The notes: generated by a model from the letters alone, not told the origin. 64,000 bases of DNA from Micromonospora halotolerans (GCF_032108445.1 NZ_CP134876.1:310001-374000); one strand, 5' to 3'. Counted from the stretch's first letter, positions 1 to 14,626 are shown. Made by a program: numbers and translations.

Positions 1-1
1 G

Positions 2-1474
2 ATGTTCGGCACCCGCTCCGTCTACCGCCACCAGCGGGACCGCGCCCTGCGCCCCCGGGCCGCCGACGCTCAGAAAGTGCTGCTCTTCGGCGCCGGTTCC
101 GCGGGCGAGGGCCTGCTGCGCTCGATGGTGAGCGACCCGGCCAGCGCCTACCTCCCGGTCGGCCTGCTCGACGACGACCCGGGCAAGCGGGACCTGCGGA
201 TCTACGGGGTACGGGTGCTCGGCGGCCGGCACGACGTGGCGGACGCGGTGCGCCGGACCGGCGCGAGCACCCTCATCCTCTCGGTCGCCAACGCCGACGC
301 GGACCTGGTCCGGCAGATCCGGGAGGCCACTCTGGCCACCGGCGCGGCGTTCAAGGTGGTCCCCCCGATGCGGGAACTGGTCAACCACCGGATCACCGTG
401 AACGACGTGCGGGACCTGCAGATCAGCGACCTGCTCGGCCGGCGGCAGGTGGTCAGCGACCTGACGCTGGACCACGACGGGCTGCGGGGACGCCGGATCC
501 TGGTCACCGGCGCGGGCGGATCGATCGGTTCGGAGCTCTGCCGGCAGATCATGCGGGCCGACCCGGGCGAGCTCATGATGCTGGACCGGGACGAGTCGGC
601 GCTGCACGCCCTGCAGATGTCGCTCGCCGGCCGCGCCCTGCTCGACAGTCCCGACCTGATCCTCGCCGACCTGCGCGACGACGAGGCGATCCGGCGGATC
701 TTCCAGGAGCGGCGGCCGGAGATCGTCTTCCACGCGGCGGCGCTCAAGCACCTCACGCTCCTTCAGCGGCACCCGGGCGAGGCGGTCAAGACGAACGTGT
801 GGGGCACCCTGAACGTGCTCGACGCCTGCCGGGACGTGGCCCGGTTCGTGAACATCTCCACCGACAAGGCGGCCGATCCGATCAGCGTGCTCGGCTACTC
901 GAAGCGGATCACCGAGCGGTTGACGGCGCACGCCGGCGCGAACCACCCCGGCACGTTCCTGAGCGTGCGCTTCGGCAATGTGCTGAGCAGCCGCGGATCG
1001 GTGGTGACGGCCTTCCAGCGGCAGATCGAGGCCGGACTGCCGGTGACCGTCACCCATCCCGACGTGACCCGCTACCTGATGACCGTCCAGGAGGCGGTGC
1101 AGCTGGTCCTGCAGGCCGCCGCCATCGGCCGCGACGGTGAGGCGCTCGTGCTGGACATGGGCGAGCCGGTCCGCATCCAGGACCTGGCCCGGGAGATGAT
1201 CGACCGGGCCCAGAATCCCACCCCGATCGTCTTCACCGGACTCCGGCCGGGCGAGAAGCTGCACGAGGACCTGCTCGGCACCGGTGAGGTCGACGTCCGG
1301 CCGCTGCACCCGCTGATCTCCCACGTGCCGGTGCCGGTGCTGGACCCGATCGAGGTGGTTGGACTGGATCCGTTCGACGACCCGCAGAAGGTCATCGCGC
1401 ACCTCGTCCAGCTGTGTGACCGGGCGGTCGACCCGGCGGACGACCGGCCGCTCGACGTCGAGCTGTCCCACTGA
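2..1474 (+). CDS. CapD/FlaA1-type nucleotide-sugar dehydratase/epimerase, 5'-truncated
   Basis: Soluble part of a CapD/FlaA1/PglF-type enzyme, a family that acts on UDP-HexNAc (4,6-dehydration or epimerisation) to make precursors of surface polysaccharides. A first nucleotide-binding motif GAGSAG lies near residue 30 (CoA-binding-like domain). A second, GAGGSIGS, lies near 171, followed by the TDKA block near 287 and GYSK near 298, which belong to the SDR active site. Family members normally carry about four membrane helices before this region. Only one base precedes the ATG used here, so the true start and the membrane part are probably outside the window. A strong hairpin follows the stop, so this is the last gene of its unit. 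The exact substrate cannot be read from the sequence. Confidence 0.85.
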   Translation: MFGTRSVYRHQRDRALRPRAADAQKVLLFGAGSAGEGLLRSMVSDPASAYLPVGLLDDDPGKRDLRIYGVRVLGGRHDVADAVRRTGASTLILSVANADADLVRQIREATLATGAAFKVVPPMRELVNHRITVNDVRDLQISDLLGRRQVVSDLTLDHDGLRGRRILVTGAGGSIGSELCRQIMRADPGELMMLDRDESALHALQMSLAGRALLDSPDLILADLRDDEAIRRIFQERRPEIVFHAAALKHLTLLQRHPGEAVKTNVWGTLNVLDACRDVARFVNISTDKAADPISVLGYSKRITERLTAHAGANHPGTFLSVRFGNVLSSRGSVVTAFQRQIEAGLPVTVTHPDVTRYLMTVQEAVQLVLQAAAIGRDGEALVLDMGEPVRIQDLAREMIDRAQNPTPIVFTGLRPGEKLHEDLLGTGEVDVRPLHPLISHVPVPVLDPIEVVGLDPFDDPQKVIAHLVQLCDRAVDPADDRPLDVELSH

Positions 1475-1485
1475 CCGCGGTCCGC

Positions 1486-1515
1486 ACGGCCCGCCCCGAC
1501 ACCGGGGCGGGCCGT
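1486..1515 (+). terminator. Intrinsic-type terminator after the CapD-type gene
   Basis: A perfect 12-bp inverted repeat (ACGGCCCGCCCC and its complement) around a 6-nt loop GACACC begins 12 nt after the stop codon. There is no T-run, as is usual for high-GC actinomycete terminators. Confidence 0.75.
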
Positions 1516-1606
1516 CTCGCGTCCGCGACGCCTCGCCGCCCTCGGGGCCGGGGCATCCTGGCTCTCGGCGTCTTCCTGGACGGCGCCCGGGCGGGTGATC
1601 GGAACG

Positions 1607-1645
1607 GGTCGGTGGTCTCGGCGACCTCGCTCGAGACCACCGACC
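1607..1645. repeat. Perfect 14-bp inverted repeat with 11-nt loop
   Basis: Bases 1607-1620 (GGTCGGTGGTCTCG) are exactly complementary to 1632-1645. The repeat sits in the 292-bp gap between the CapD-type gene and the NAD kinase, about 120 bp before the kinase start. It could be a second terminator, an operator or a mobile palindromic element. No gene is seen in this gap. Confidence 0.6.
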
Positions 1646-1766
1646 TGGGCGGCTGGACGGCGGCCGCGCCCCTGAGCGCGGGGCGGGCACGCCGACGGTG
1701 ATCCCCCTGCCGGCGTGCCTGCCCGTACGCCCCGCCGACCGAGCCGGGATGTGGTGAGCTGTACGG

Positions 1767-2690
1767 GTGGCGGGGCTGGGTCTGGTGTTGCACCCCACCC
1801 GGGACGTCTCCGAGGTGGTCGGGATCATCGAGCGGTGGGCGTCGCGCCACCGCAAGACGCTGCTGGTCCGGGCCGAGGACGAGCACCGGGTGCCGTCCTG
1901 CGTCGAGCCGGTTCCCGCCGACGAGCTGGCCGTCCGCGCGGACGCGCTGATCAGCATCGGCGGCGACGGGACCATGTTGGGCGCGCTGCGCATGGCGGTG
2001 CGCGACCCGAAGCCGGTGCTGGGCGTGCACCTGGGCCGGCTCGGTTTCCTCGTGGAGGTGGAGCCGCCGGACCTGCCGAACGCGCTGAGCCGGCTGCTGG
2101 CGAAGGACTTCACCGTCGAGTCGCACGCCTGCCTCGCCTGCGACGTGTGCGGCGATGACGTGGTGGCCTTCAACGACATCGCTCTGGTCCGCCAGCCCGG
2201 CTCCGGGTTCGTCACGGCCACCCTCGCGGTGGACGGCCAGCGGTACGGCTACTACCGCTGCGACGCGCTGGTGGTCAGCACGCCGACCGGTTCGACCGCC
2301 TACAGCTACGCGGCGGGCGGGCCGCTGATCTCGCCGGCGGCGGACGCCGTGGTGGTGACCCCGTCGGCGCCGATGGCGGGCATCTCCCGGGCGGTGGTGC
2401 TCGCCCCGGAGGAGGGCATCCGGCTGGACCTTCAGCCGCACTCGGCGGCGGTCGCCGTCGAGATGGACGGGCTGGTGATCAAGGAGGCGGCGACCGAGGG
2501 GGCGGTGGAGATCCGCTACCGCCGGGACGCCGGCCTGGTGGTCCGCCTCGACCCGAAGCGCTACCAGGAGCGCAACCAGTTGAAGCTGAGCCTGCTCGAC
2601 CTACCGTTCCTGCCCGACCAGCTCCGCGAGCTGCTCCCTGAGGAGCTGCGGCGCGAGCGCGACCAGCGGGAGCTGGAACCGCCCTGCTGA
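1767..2690 (+). CDS. nadK: NAD kinase
   Basis: ATP- or polyphosphate-dependent phosphorylation of NAD(H) to NADP(H) in the cytoplasm. The family signature GGDGT is at about residues 65-69, followed by GxHLGRLGFL, and the second conserved block TPTGSTAYSYAAGGP near 175. The length of 307 aa is normal for actinobacterial NAD kinases. The start is a GTG; the preceding bases show only a weak GGTGAGC ribosome-site candidate. It stands alone, with a repeat-bearing gap upstream and only 9 bp to the convergent pgm gene. Actinomycetes often have a second NAD kinase elsewhere, so this may be one of two paralogs. Confidence 0.9.
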   Translation: MAGLGLVLHPTRDVSEVVGIIERWASRHRKTLLVRAEDEHRVPSCVEPVPADELAVRADALISIGGDGTMLGALRMAVRDPKPVLGVHLGRLGFLVEVEPPDLPNALSRLLAKDFTVESHACLACDVCGDDVVAFNDIALVRQPGSGFVTATLAVDGQRYGYYRCDALVVSTPTGSTAYSYAAGGPLISPAADAVVVTPSAPMAGISRAVVLAPEEGIRLDLQPHSAAVAVEMDGLVIKEAATEGAVEIRYRRDAGLVVRLDPKRYQERNQLKLSLLDLPFLPDQLRELLPEELRRERDQRELEPPC

Positions 2691-2699
2691 CCGGCCCGG

Positions 2700-4343
<1,644 letters not shown>

Positions 4344-4374
4344 GGTGGGAACCTCCTGGGACGGTGCGGGTGGA

Positions 4375-5607
4375 TCAGGCTTCGACGCGCTGGCCCTTGC
4401 CGATGACGACGATGCCGTTGTCGGAGACGGTGTACCGCTGGCGGTCCTTCTCCAGGTCGACGCCGATCTCGGCGCCCTCCGGAACGTAGACGTTCTTGTC
4501 CAGGATCGCCCGGCGGACCACCGCGTGCCGGCCGATCTCGACACCCTCCATGAGCACCGCGCCGTCGACGTGCGCCCAGGAGTGCACCTTCACCTTCGGC
4601 GAGACGATCGAGTTCTCCACCAGCGAGCCCGAGACCACCGCGCCCGGCGAGACCATCGAGCCGACCGCGCGGCCGACCCGCTCGCCCCACTGGTGGACGA
4701 ACTTCGCCGGGGGGTACGGCGGCTGCATGCTGTAGATCGGCCAGTCGAAGTTGTAGAGGTTGAACACCGGGTGGACGTTGATGAGGTCCATGTGGGCGTC
4801 GTAGAAGGAGTCGAGCGTCCCGACGTCCCGCCAGTAGCCGCGGTCCCGGTCGGTGCTGCCCGGCACCTCGTTGTCCTTGAAGTCGTAGACGTTGGCCTCG
4901 CCCCGCTCGACCAGCATGGGGATGATGCTGCCGCCCATGTCGTGCTTGCTGGTCTTGTCCTCGGCGTCGCGCTCGACCGCCTCGCAGAGCGCCTTGGTGC
5001 TGAAGACGTAGTTGCCCATGGAGGCGTAGATCTGGTCGGGCGCGTCGGGCAGCCCCACCGCGTCGGTGGGCTTCTCGCGGAACGCGCGGATCCGCCGGCC
5101 GTCCTCGCCGACCTCGATGACGCCGAACTGGTCGGCCATCGACAGCGGCTGCCGGATGCCGGCCACGGTGACCGCCGCGCCGGAGGCGATGTGGTCCTCG
5201 ACCATCTGCCGCGGGTCCATCCGGTAGATGTGGTCCGCGCCGAAGACGATCACGTGGTCGGGCTGCTCGTCGTTGATGAGGTTGAAGCTCTGGTAGATCG
5301 CGTCGGCCGAACCGGCGAACCACCACGGGCCGCGGCGCTGCTGCGCCGGCACGGGGGTGACGTAGTTGCCGAGCATCGTCGACATCCGCCAGGTCTGGGT
5401 GATGTGGCGGTCCAGCGAGTGGGACTTGTACTGGGTCAGCACGACGATCTTGAGATAGCCGGCGTTGGCCAGGTTGGAGAGGACGAAGTCGACCATGCGG
5501 TACATCCCGCCGAAGGGGACGGCGGGCTTCGCCCGGTCGGTGGTGAGGGGCATCAGGCGCTTGCCCTCCCCGCCGGCAAGGACGATCGCGAGCACCTTGG
5601 CAGCCAT
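4375..5607 (-). CDS. glgC: Glucose-1-phosphate adenylyltransferase (ADP-glucose pyrophosphorylase)
   Basis: Makes ADP-glucose from glucose-1-phosphate and ATP, the committed step of glycogen synthesis. The N-terminal nucleotidyltransferase domain opens with [20 protein letters not shown], and a C-terminal left-handed beta-helix region carries repeated hydrophobic hexads (residues about 290-400). The length of 410 aa is standard. No ribosome-binding site precedes the ATG. Instead a TAGCGT box lies exactly 6 nt upstream, which fits a leaderless transcript. It is divergent from glgM, with a 95-bp shared promoter region, and leads into pgm. Confidence 0.95.
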   Translation of the reverse strand: MAAKVLAIVLAGGEGKRLMPLTTDRAKPAVPFGGMYRMVDFVLSNLANAGYLKIVVLTQYKSHSLDRHITQTWRMSTMLGNYVTPVPAQQRRGPWWFAGSADAIYQSFNLINDEQPDHVIVFGADHIYRMDPRQMVEDHIASGAAVTVAGIRQPLSMADQFGVIEVGEDGRRIRAFREKPTDAVGLPDAPDQIYASMGNYVFSTKALCEAVERDAEDKTSKHDMGGSIIPMLVERGEANVYDFKDNEVPGSTDRDRGYWRDVGTLDSFYDAHMDLINVHPVFNLYNFDWPIYSMQPPYPPAKFVHQWGERVGRAVGSMVSPGAVVSGSLVENSIVSPKVKVHSWAHVDGAVLMEGVEIGRHAVVRRAILDKNVYVPEGAEIGVDLEKDRQRYTVSDNGIVVIGKGQRVEA

Positions 5608-5702
5608 GCCCAGACGCTATCCATACCGCACCGACTTCACCACTCGTACGGGCACGTTTCCGCACCCGGTGCCGGGCGGGAAAGCGCGCTAGGGTGCCGG
5701 TC
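5608..5702. promoter_or_regulatory. Divergent leaderless promoters of glgC and glgM
   Basis: On the minus strand TAGCGT (5614-5619) lies 6 nt before the glgC ATG. On the plus strand TAGGGT (5690-5695) lies 7 nt before the glgM ATG at 5703. Both spacings place the transcription start at or next to the start codon. No convincing -35 boxes are seen. Confidence 0.55.
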
Positions 5703-6911
5703 ATGAGCGATTCCGCACGGCTGCGCGTCGACCTGCTCACCCGGGAGTACCCGCCGGAGGTCTACGGCGGCGCCGGGGTGCACGTCGAGTACCTCGCGCG
5801 CGAGCTGCGCCGCCTCGCCGACGTGCGGGTGCACTGCTTCGGCGCGCCCCGCGACGAGCCGGGCGTCACCGCGTACGCCGAGCCCGCGGCGCTGGCCGGC
5901 GCGAACGCCGCGCTGCGCACCATGGGCGTCGACCTGGAGATGGCCGCCGGCACCGCGGGCGCCGACGTGGTGCACAGCCACACCTGGTACGCGAACCTGG
6001 CCGGGCACACCGCCAAGCTGCTGCACGGGGTGCCGCACGTGGTGACCGCGCACAGCCTGGAGCCGCTGCGCCCGTGGAAGGCCGAGCAGCTCGGCGGCGG
6101 GTACGCGCTCTCGTCGTGGTGCGAGCGGGTCGCGTTCGAGGCGGCCGACGCGATCGTCGCGGTGAGCGACGGCATGCGGCGGGACGTGCTGACCGCGTAC
6201 CCGGAGGTCAACCCCGACAAGGTGCGCGTCGTCCACAACGGCATCGACACGGCGCAGTACACCCCGGACCCGGGCACCGACGTGGTGGAGCGGCTGGGCA
6301 TCGACCCGACCCGGCCCAGCGTGGTCTACGTGGGCCGGATCACCCGGCAGAAGGGCCTGCCGTACCTGCTGCGGGCGGCCCGGGAACTGCCCGCCGACAC
6401 CCAGCTCGTGCTGCTGGCCGGCGCCCCCGACACACCGGAGATCGCCGCCGAGGTGGAGGGGCTGGTCGCCGAGCTGCGGGCCGGCCGCTCGGGTGTGGTC
6501 TGGATCGCCGAGATGCTGCCCAAGCACGAGGTGATCCAGGTGCTCACCCACGCCACGATCTTCGTCTGCCCGTCCGTCTACGAGCCGATGGGCATCGTCA
6601 ACCTGGAGGCCATGGCCTGCGAGACGGCCGTGGTGGCCACCGCCACCGGCGGCATCCCCGAGGTGGTCGCCGACGGCGAGACCGGGCTGCTCGTCCCGAT
6701 CGAGCAGGCCGGCGACGGCAGCGGCCGGCCGCTGGACCCGGAGCGGTTCGTGGCCGACCTGGCGGCGACCATCAACGACCTGCTGGCCGACCCGAAGCGG
6801 GGCGAGGAATTCGGTCTGGCCGGCCGCCGCCGGGCCGTCGACCACTTCTCCTGGGACACCATCGCCCAGCGGACGCTGGAGGTGTACCGGTCGGTGGGCG
6901 CCGCCGGCTGA
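5703..6911 (+). CDS. glgM: ADP-glucose-dependent glycosyltransferase, GlgM (maltose-1-phosphate synthase / GT4 'glycogen synthase')
   Basis: A GT4-family GT-B enzyme. Actinobacterial GlgM joins ADP-glucose and glucose-1-phosphate to form alpha-maltose-1-phosphate, the GlgE donor; older annotation calls it GlgA. The N terminus LLTREYPPEVYGGAGVHVEYL and the C-terminal nucleotide-sugar site (VYEPMGIVNLEAMACET) are characteristic. The frame extends to a GTG at 5694, but the ATG at 5703 has TAGGGT 7 nt upstream and matches the usual N terminus, giving 402 aa. Gene order, with glgC divergent and glgE next, supports the GlgM role over true glycogen synthase. That functional choice is an inference from family and context. 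Confidence 0.88.
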   Translation: MSDSARLRVDLLTREYPPEVYGGAGVHVEYLARELRRLADVRVHCFGAPRDEPGVTAYAEPAALAGANAALRTMGVDLEMAAGTAGADVVHSHTWYANLAGHTAKLLHGVPHVVTAHSLEPLRPWKAEQLGGGYALSSWCERVAFEAADAIVAVSDGMRRDVLTAYPEVNPDKVRVVHNGIDTAQYTPDPGTDVVERLGIDPTRPSVVYVGRITRQKGLPYLLRAARELPADTQLVLLAGAPDTPEIAAEVEGLVAELRAGRSGVVWIAEMLPKHEVIQVLTHATIFVCPSVYEPMGIVNLEAMACETAVVATATGGIPEVVADGETGLLVPIEQAGDGSGRPLDPERFVADLAATINDLLADPKRGEEFGLAGRRRAVDHFSWDTIAQRTLEVYRSVGAAG

Positions 6912-6912
6912 C

Positions 6913-6943
6913 TTGAGCGCGAAGCGATCTCGGGCAGTAGGTT
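6913..6943 (+). promoter_or_regulatory. Leaderless promoter of glgE
   Basis: TTGAGC (6913-6918) and TAGGTT (6938-6943) are separated by 19 nt. The -10 box ends 6 nt before the GTG start at 6950, and no Shine-Dalgarno sequence is present. Confidence 0.5.
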
Positions 6944-6949
6944 GAACCG

Positions 6950-11142
<4,193 letters not shown>

Positions 11143-11164
11143 GACCTGGACACCGCTGCCACCT

Positions 11165-11277
11165 TCGCGCCGCTCGCCGTTCGCCGTTCGCCGGCGCGCT
11201 GTTCGCCGCTCGCTGTTCGCGGTTCGCTGATCGCCGCTGGCTGTTCGCCGCTCGCTGCCTGCCGCTTGTTGCCTGAC
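11165..11277. repeat. Degenerate short tandem repeat tract
   Basis: Around fifteen imperfect copies of 7-mers of the types TTCGCCG, CTCGCTG and TTCGCGG follow each other directly downstream of glgB. The tract has strong C/T-plus-G periodicity and no open frame with coding character. Confidence 0.6.
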
Positions 11278-11318
11278 CTTGGCGAGTTGCCGTTCGTGGC
11301 GGACGGTAACTCACCAAG
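11278..11318. repeat. Long hairpin element (REP-like) or glgB terminator
   Basis: TTGGCGAGTTGCCGTTC (11279-11295) pairs with 11301-11317 over 17 bp with two G-T pairs and one mismatch around a 5-nt loop, and base 11278 pairs with 11318. The compensating wobble pairs suggest a structure kept at the RNA level. It may terminate the glgE-glgB transcript. Confidence 0.65.
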
Positions 11319-11488
11319 ATCTGGGCGCCCTGCGCACGATCTGTGCGGAGAGTAGCGCCGGCACCCGTAATCCTTACGCTGCGTGGAGATGTCGCGCGAA
11401 GCCGCGATCGACCTGAACGGACGTGCATCACCCTCCGTACCGCTGATCGGATGTCGGAACCCGTGACGGACGAGGCGGAGGAGCTTCG

Positions 11489-13138
11489 ATGGCGTGGAGC
11501 AGAGGCACAACCAGGCGACGGACGACGGTGAGCCCGTCCCGGAACCGGAAGATCGCGGGCGGGGTGGCCCTGGCACTGACGGCCGGGGCGGCGTTCGCGG
11601 TCGCGACCGGCACCGGCCAGGCCGCCGAGAACTGCCAGGGCCTGGACACCGCCCTGCGCAACAACCTGACCTTCATCGCCGACCAGCGCCGCAACCCGGA
11701 CGCCAACTCGGCCGCCCGGATCGCCAACCGGCAGGCCGTGGTCGACCTCATCCAGCAGCGCCGGGCCACGGCCGGCTGCACCGGCACCGTCGAGGTCGCC
11801 GGTGCGGCCTGCCCGGAGGTGCCGTGGGAACAGGCGATGGGCACGCAGCTCGACCGGGCCTGGGCGATCACCGGACAGATGCGGGGCGAGCGCTCCGGCC
11901 AGCTCGTCGACCCGCGACTGACCGAAGCGCGGGTGAAACGGCTCGCCGGCCTCTTCAGCGGAGTCCGCGACATCGTGCAGGGCGCCCGGAAGGCACAGGC
12001 CGGCGGAGCCGAGGCGCCCGGGGCGGAGGCCGACGAGACCGCGGCTCCCGGGGCCGCTGCCGGCGGAGCCGAGGCCCCGGGGGCTGGGGCCGATCAGACC
12101 GGGGCTTCCGGGGCCGGTGCCGCTGAGGCCGGGGCTTCCGGTGCCGGTGAGGCCGGGGCTTCCGGTGCCGGTGAGGCCGGGGCCGGTGACGGCGGGGCCG
12201 GTGAGGGCGGGGCGGCCGGTGCCGGTGAGGCCGGTGGCGCGGCCGGTGGCGCCGAGCGGGCCGCCGACATCATCAACGCGATCGGCGGTGTGCTGCAGCA
12301 GATCGCCGCGATCATCCAGGCCGCCCAGCAGCAGGCGGACGGTGGCCAGCAGGCAGGCGACGCCCAGGACGACCAGCAGGCGGGTGGCGAGCAGGGTGCC
12401 GGCGGCCAGGAGGGCGCGGATCAGCAGAACGGCGACGCCGGCGCGGCAGCGGGCCAGCAGGGCGCGGCCGAGCAGCAGGACGATCAGGCGGCCGACGGGC
12501 AACAGGACGCCGGTCAGGCCGCGGGCGGTCAGCAGGCCGCAGACGGTGAGCAGGCCGCAGACGGGCAGCAGGGTGCCGCCGGTCAGCAGGCCGGGAAGCG
12601 GGTCGCGGACCGGCTTCAGCAGATCCGGGCGCGCATCCAGCAGCTCCGGGCGATAGTCAAGCAGATCCGTGCCGCCCGCCAGGTCGCGCGCGACCAGCGC
12701 GGCCAGGGCCAGGGCACCGGCCAGGCGGGCCGCGGCCAGGAGGCCGGCCAGGGTAAGAACGGCCAGGGCGGCCAGGGCGGCCAGGGCGGCCAAGGCGCGA
12801 ACGACCAAGCAGGCCAGGGCATGGACGACCAGGCGGGCCAGGGCATGGAGGACCAGGCGGGCCAGGGCATGGACCAGGCCGGTCAGGGTGAGGTCTACAT
12901 GGTGGCCGACCCGAGCGTGCCGGGCTGCGCCCCGGGCGACGCGGGCCAGGGCGCGGGCAACGCCGGGGCCGGAAAGCAGGACAAGGCGACCGGCGCCAAC
13001 CAGCAGGAGGGCGACGGGGACCGCAAGGGCACGGACCCCGCCGACTCAGCCGACACCGGCGCCAACATGAAGGGCACCGGCGCTGCCGCCGGCACAGGCG
13101 ACGCGGACATGAACGAGGCCGGCCCGAACACCAACTGA
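11489..13138 (+). CDS. Secreted Ala/Gly/Gln-rich repeat protein of unknown function
   Basis: A basic N terminus and hydrophobic stretch (about residues 20-45, ending near GQAAENC) look like a signal peptide. Residues about 46-165 are ordinary sequence with three Cys. After that come low-complexity blocks: SGAGEAGA-type Ala/Gly repeats (about 170-255), a Gln/Ala/Gly-rich block (about 285-370), a charged helical stretch (RLQQIRARIQQLRAIVKQIR, about 375-395), then GGQGGQG and DQAGQGM repeats. A last Cys lies in PSVPGCAPGD. A good GGAGG precedes the ATG. I do not recognise the family. It could be a cell-wall-associated or matrix protein. Internal DNA repeats make length variation between strains likely. 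Confidence 0.7.
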   Translation: MAWSRGTTRRRTTVSPSRNRKIAGGVALALTAGAAFAVATGTGQAAENCQGLDTALRNNLTFIADQRRNPDANSAARIANRQAVVDLIQQRRATAGCTGTVEVAGAACPEVPWEQAMGTQLDRAWAITGQMRGERSGQLVDPRLTEARVKRLAGLFSGVRDIVQGARKAQAGGAEAPGAEADETAAPGAAAGGAEAPGAGADQTGASGAGAAEAGASGAGEAGASGAGEAGAGDGGAGEGGAAGAGEAGGAAGGAERAADIINAIGGVLQQIAAIIQAAQQQADGGQQAGDAQDDQQAGGEQGAGGQEGADQQNGDAGAAAGQQGAAEQQDDQAADGQQDAGQAAGGQQAADGEQAADGQQGAAGQQAGKRVADRLQQIRARIQQLRAIVKQIRAARQVARDQRGQGQGTGQAGRGQEAGQGKNGQGGQGGQGGQGANDQAGQGMDDQAGQGMEDQAGQGMDQAGQGEVYMVADPSVPGCAPGDAGQGAGNAGAGKQDKATGANQQEGDGDRKGTDPADSADTGANMKGTGAAAGTGDADMNEAGPNTN

Positions 13139-13308
13139 CCACCAGCACCCAGCAGGTCGCGGACCCGGGAACCGGCGTGACCCACGAGCCACCGGCAGAA
13201 CGGCGACCCGGCCAGACCGACCCCACAGCGCGGGTCGCCGTTCCTGCCACAGCCCCACCCTCCGGCGACCGCGTCCCCCGGCCGCCATCCAGAACCAACA
13301 CCCATCCC

Positions 13309-13369
13309 GTCGATCATGAGGTTGGCGGCACAAAAAGAGATCAACTTCGCCGTCAACCTCATGATCGAC
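13309..13369. repeat. Intergenic palindromic element with 21-bp arms
   Basis: GTCGATCATGAGGTTGGCGGC (13309-13329) is the inverse complement of 13349-13369 with a single G-T difference, around a 19-nt A-rich loop. It is far longer and less GC-rich than the terminators in this window. It looks like a mobile palindromic element of the REP/MITE type rather than a simple terminator, although it could serve as one between the two convergent genes. Confidence 0.7.
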
Positions 13370-13372
13370 CGC

Positions 13373-13455
13373 GAAGGCCGGCCGGGATGTCGGCCGAGAC
13401 AGCCGGCCGGGAAGGCCGGCCGAGAAGGTCGGCCGAGAAGGTCGGCCGAGGCCGA
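13373..13455. repeat. About 13-bp tandem repeat (GAAGGTCGGCCGA type)
   Basis: At least three close copies of GAAGGYCGGCCGA follow one another, with degenerate copies before them, directly after the palindromic element. Confidence 0.6.
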
Positions 13456-13467
13456 GGGGGGACCGAG

Positions 13468-14508
13468 CTAGACCAGGCCGGCTTCGCGGAGGAGTTTCCA
13501 GAGGCCGGCGCCGTCGGGGGCGGCCAGCCACTTCTGGCCCACCGGGCCGGCGGCGGGGCGGCCCGCCGGGGTGGGCAGGCTGCCGGCGAGGACCGACTGG
13601 GTGGGTGAGAGCCGGCGGATGGCCACGCCGGCCACGTTGTCCGGGTGGGCGGCGGCGAACTCGCGGTAGATCTCCTGGTCGTGCTGGCCGTCGTCGCCGA
13701 TGAGCAGCCAGCGGACGTCGGGGAACTCGCGGGCCAGCCGGGCCAGGGTGGCCCGCTTGTGTTCCCGGCCGCTGCGGAACCAGCGGTCGGCGGTCGGCCC
13801 CCAGTCGGTGAGCAGCAGCGGCCCGGCCGGGTAGAGGTGCCGGGAGAGGAACCGGGTCAGCGTCGGCGCGACGTTCCAGGCGCCGGTGGAGAGGTAGAAG
13901 ACCGGGGCGCCGGGGTGGGCGGTGACCAGGCGTTCGTACAGCACGGCCATGCCGGGGACGGCGGCCCGGGCGTGCTCGTCGAGGACGAACGTGTTCCACG
14001 CGGCGAGCAGGGGCCGGGGCAGCGCGGTCACCATGACCGTGTCGTCGATGTCGGAGAGGATGCCGAACCGGACCTCCGGGTCGAGGATGCGGACCAGCGC
14101 CTCCACCGGTTCGGCGTCGGCCACGCTGAGGCGTACGCAGCCCCAGCCCGGGGTGAAGTCGGCCTTGACGACGGTGTCCACGAAGCCGCTGCGGTCCGCG
14201 GTCGCCTCCTGGCGTTCCCCGCCGGCCTCGATGGTGACCTTCGCGTACTTGGCGGGCAGGGTGGTGAAGCTGCGCCAGCCGCGGACCTTCTCCAGCCGGC
14301 CCCGCTGCCGGGTGTCGGGACGGCCGAGCAGCACCCGGCAGAGCACCCGCGCCCAACCGGGTGCGCCGTACCCGGCGTACGCGATGATGTTGGCCTGCCA
14401 CCCGGTGCGCCGGAGCCGGCGTTCGACGAGGCCGTGCAGGGCGTCCTCGATGCGTGCGGCCCGGTGCAGCTGCGGCACGGCCAGTTGGTCCGGTGGTGTG
14501 GGTGGCAC
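13468..14508 (-). CDS. App1-family (DUF2183) phosphatidate-phosphatase-like protein
   Basis: HAD-type phosphatase. The motif ILSDIDDTVMVT (near residue 155) carries the nucleophile and metal-binding Asp residues of the APP1 family, with a later DWGPTADRWFRSGREHKRATL block and the motif LLIGDDGQHD near 260 completing the HAD site. In yeast, App1 hydrolyses phosphatidate; the bacterial substrate is not known. The open frame begins at 14544, but the GTG at 14508 (VPPTPPDQLAVPQ) is the more likely start (346 aa). CAGGGT lies 6 nt upstream and could be a weak leaderless -10 box. It is convergent with the secreted repeat protein and divergent from the next gene. Confidence 0.8.
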   Translation of the reverse strand: MPPTPPDQLAVPQLHRAARIEDALHGLVERRLRRTGWQANIIAYAGYGAPGWARVLCRVLLGRPDTRQRGRLEKVRGWRSFTTLPAKYAKVTIEAGGERQEATADRSGFVDTVVKADFTPGWGCVRLSVADAEPVEALVRILDPEVRFGILSDIDDTVMVTALPRPLLAAWNTFVLDEHARAAVPGMAVLYERLVTAHPGAPVFYLSTGAWNVAPTLTRFLSRHLYPAGPLLLTDWGPTADRWFRSGREHKRATLARLAREFPDVRWLLIGDDGQHDQEIYREFAAAHPDNVAGVAIRRLSPTQSVLAGSLPTPAGRPAAGPVGQKWLAAPDGAGLWKLLREAGLV

Positions 14509-14626
14509 GCTGTCACCCTGCCACAACCCACGCGGGCCGGCCACGCGAGTGGTCTGCGCCGATCCACCCCGCCGCCCGGCACCTCCGTGACAGACTGCGG
14601 TCGAGGCGACGACGGGGGCGTTGGTC

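Larger units (their letters stand above)
11143..11488. other. 346-bp gap after glgB: low-complexity repeats and a long hairpin
   Basis: No gene is supported here. Bases about 11165-11277 are a degenerate run of short units close to TTCGCCGCTCGCTG. A long hairpin follows at 11278-11318, then ordinary sequence up to a GGAGG ribosome site before the 11489 start. Confidence 0.7.
13139..13467. other. 329-bp gap: palindromic element plus short tandem repeats
   Basis: No gene is seen. The gap contains a large inverted repeat at 13309-13369 and a roughly 13-bp tandem repeat at 13373-13455. The rest shows nothing recognisable. Confidence 0.7.

Noticed and set aside
1516..1700. Possible gene remnant between the CapD-type gene and NAD kinase
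   Set aside because: A short readable stretch exists on both strands, but only because of the perfect inverted repeat; no start or domain.
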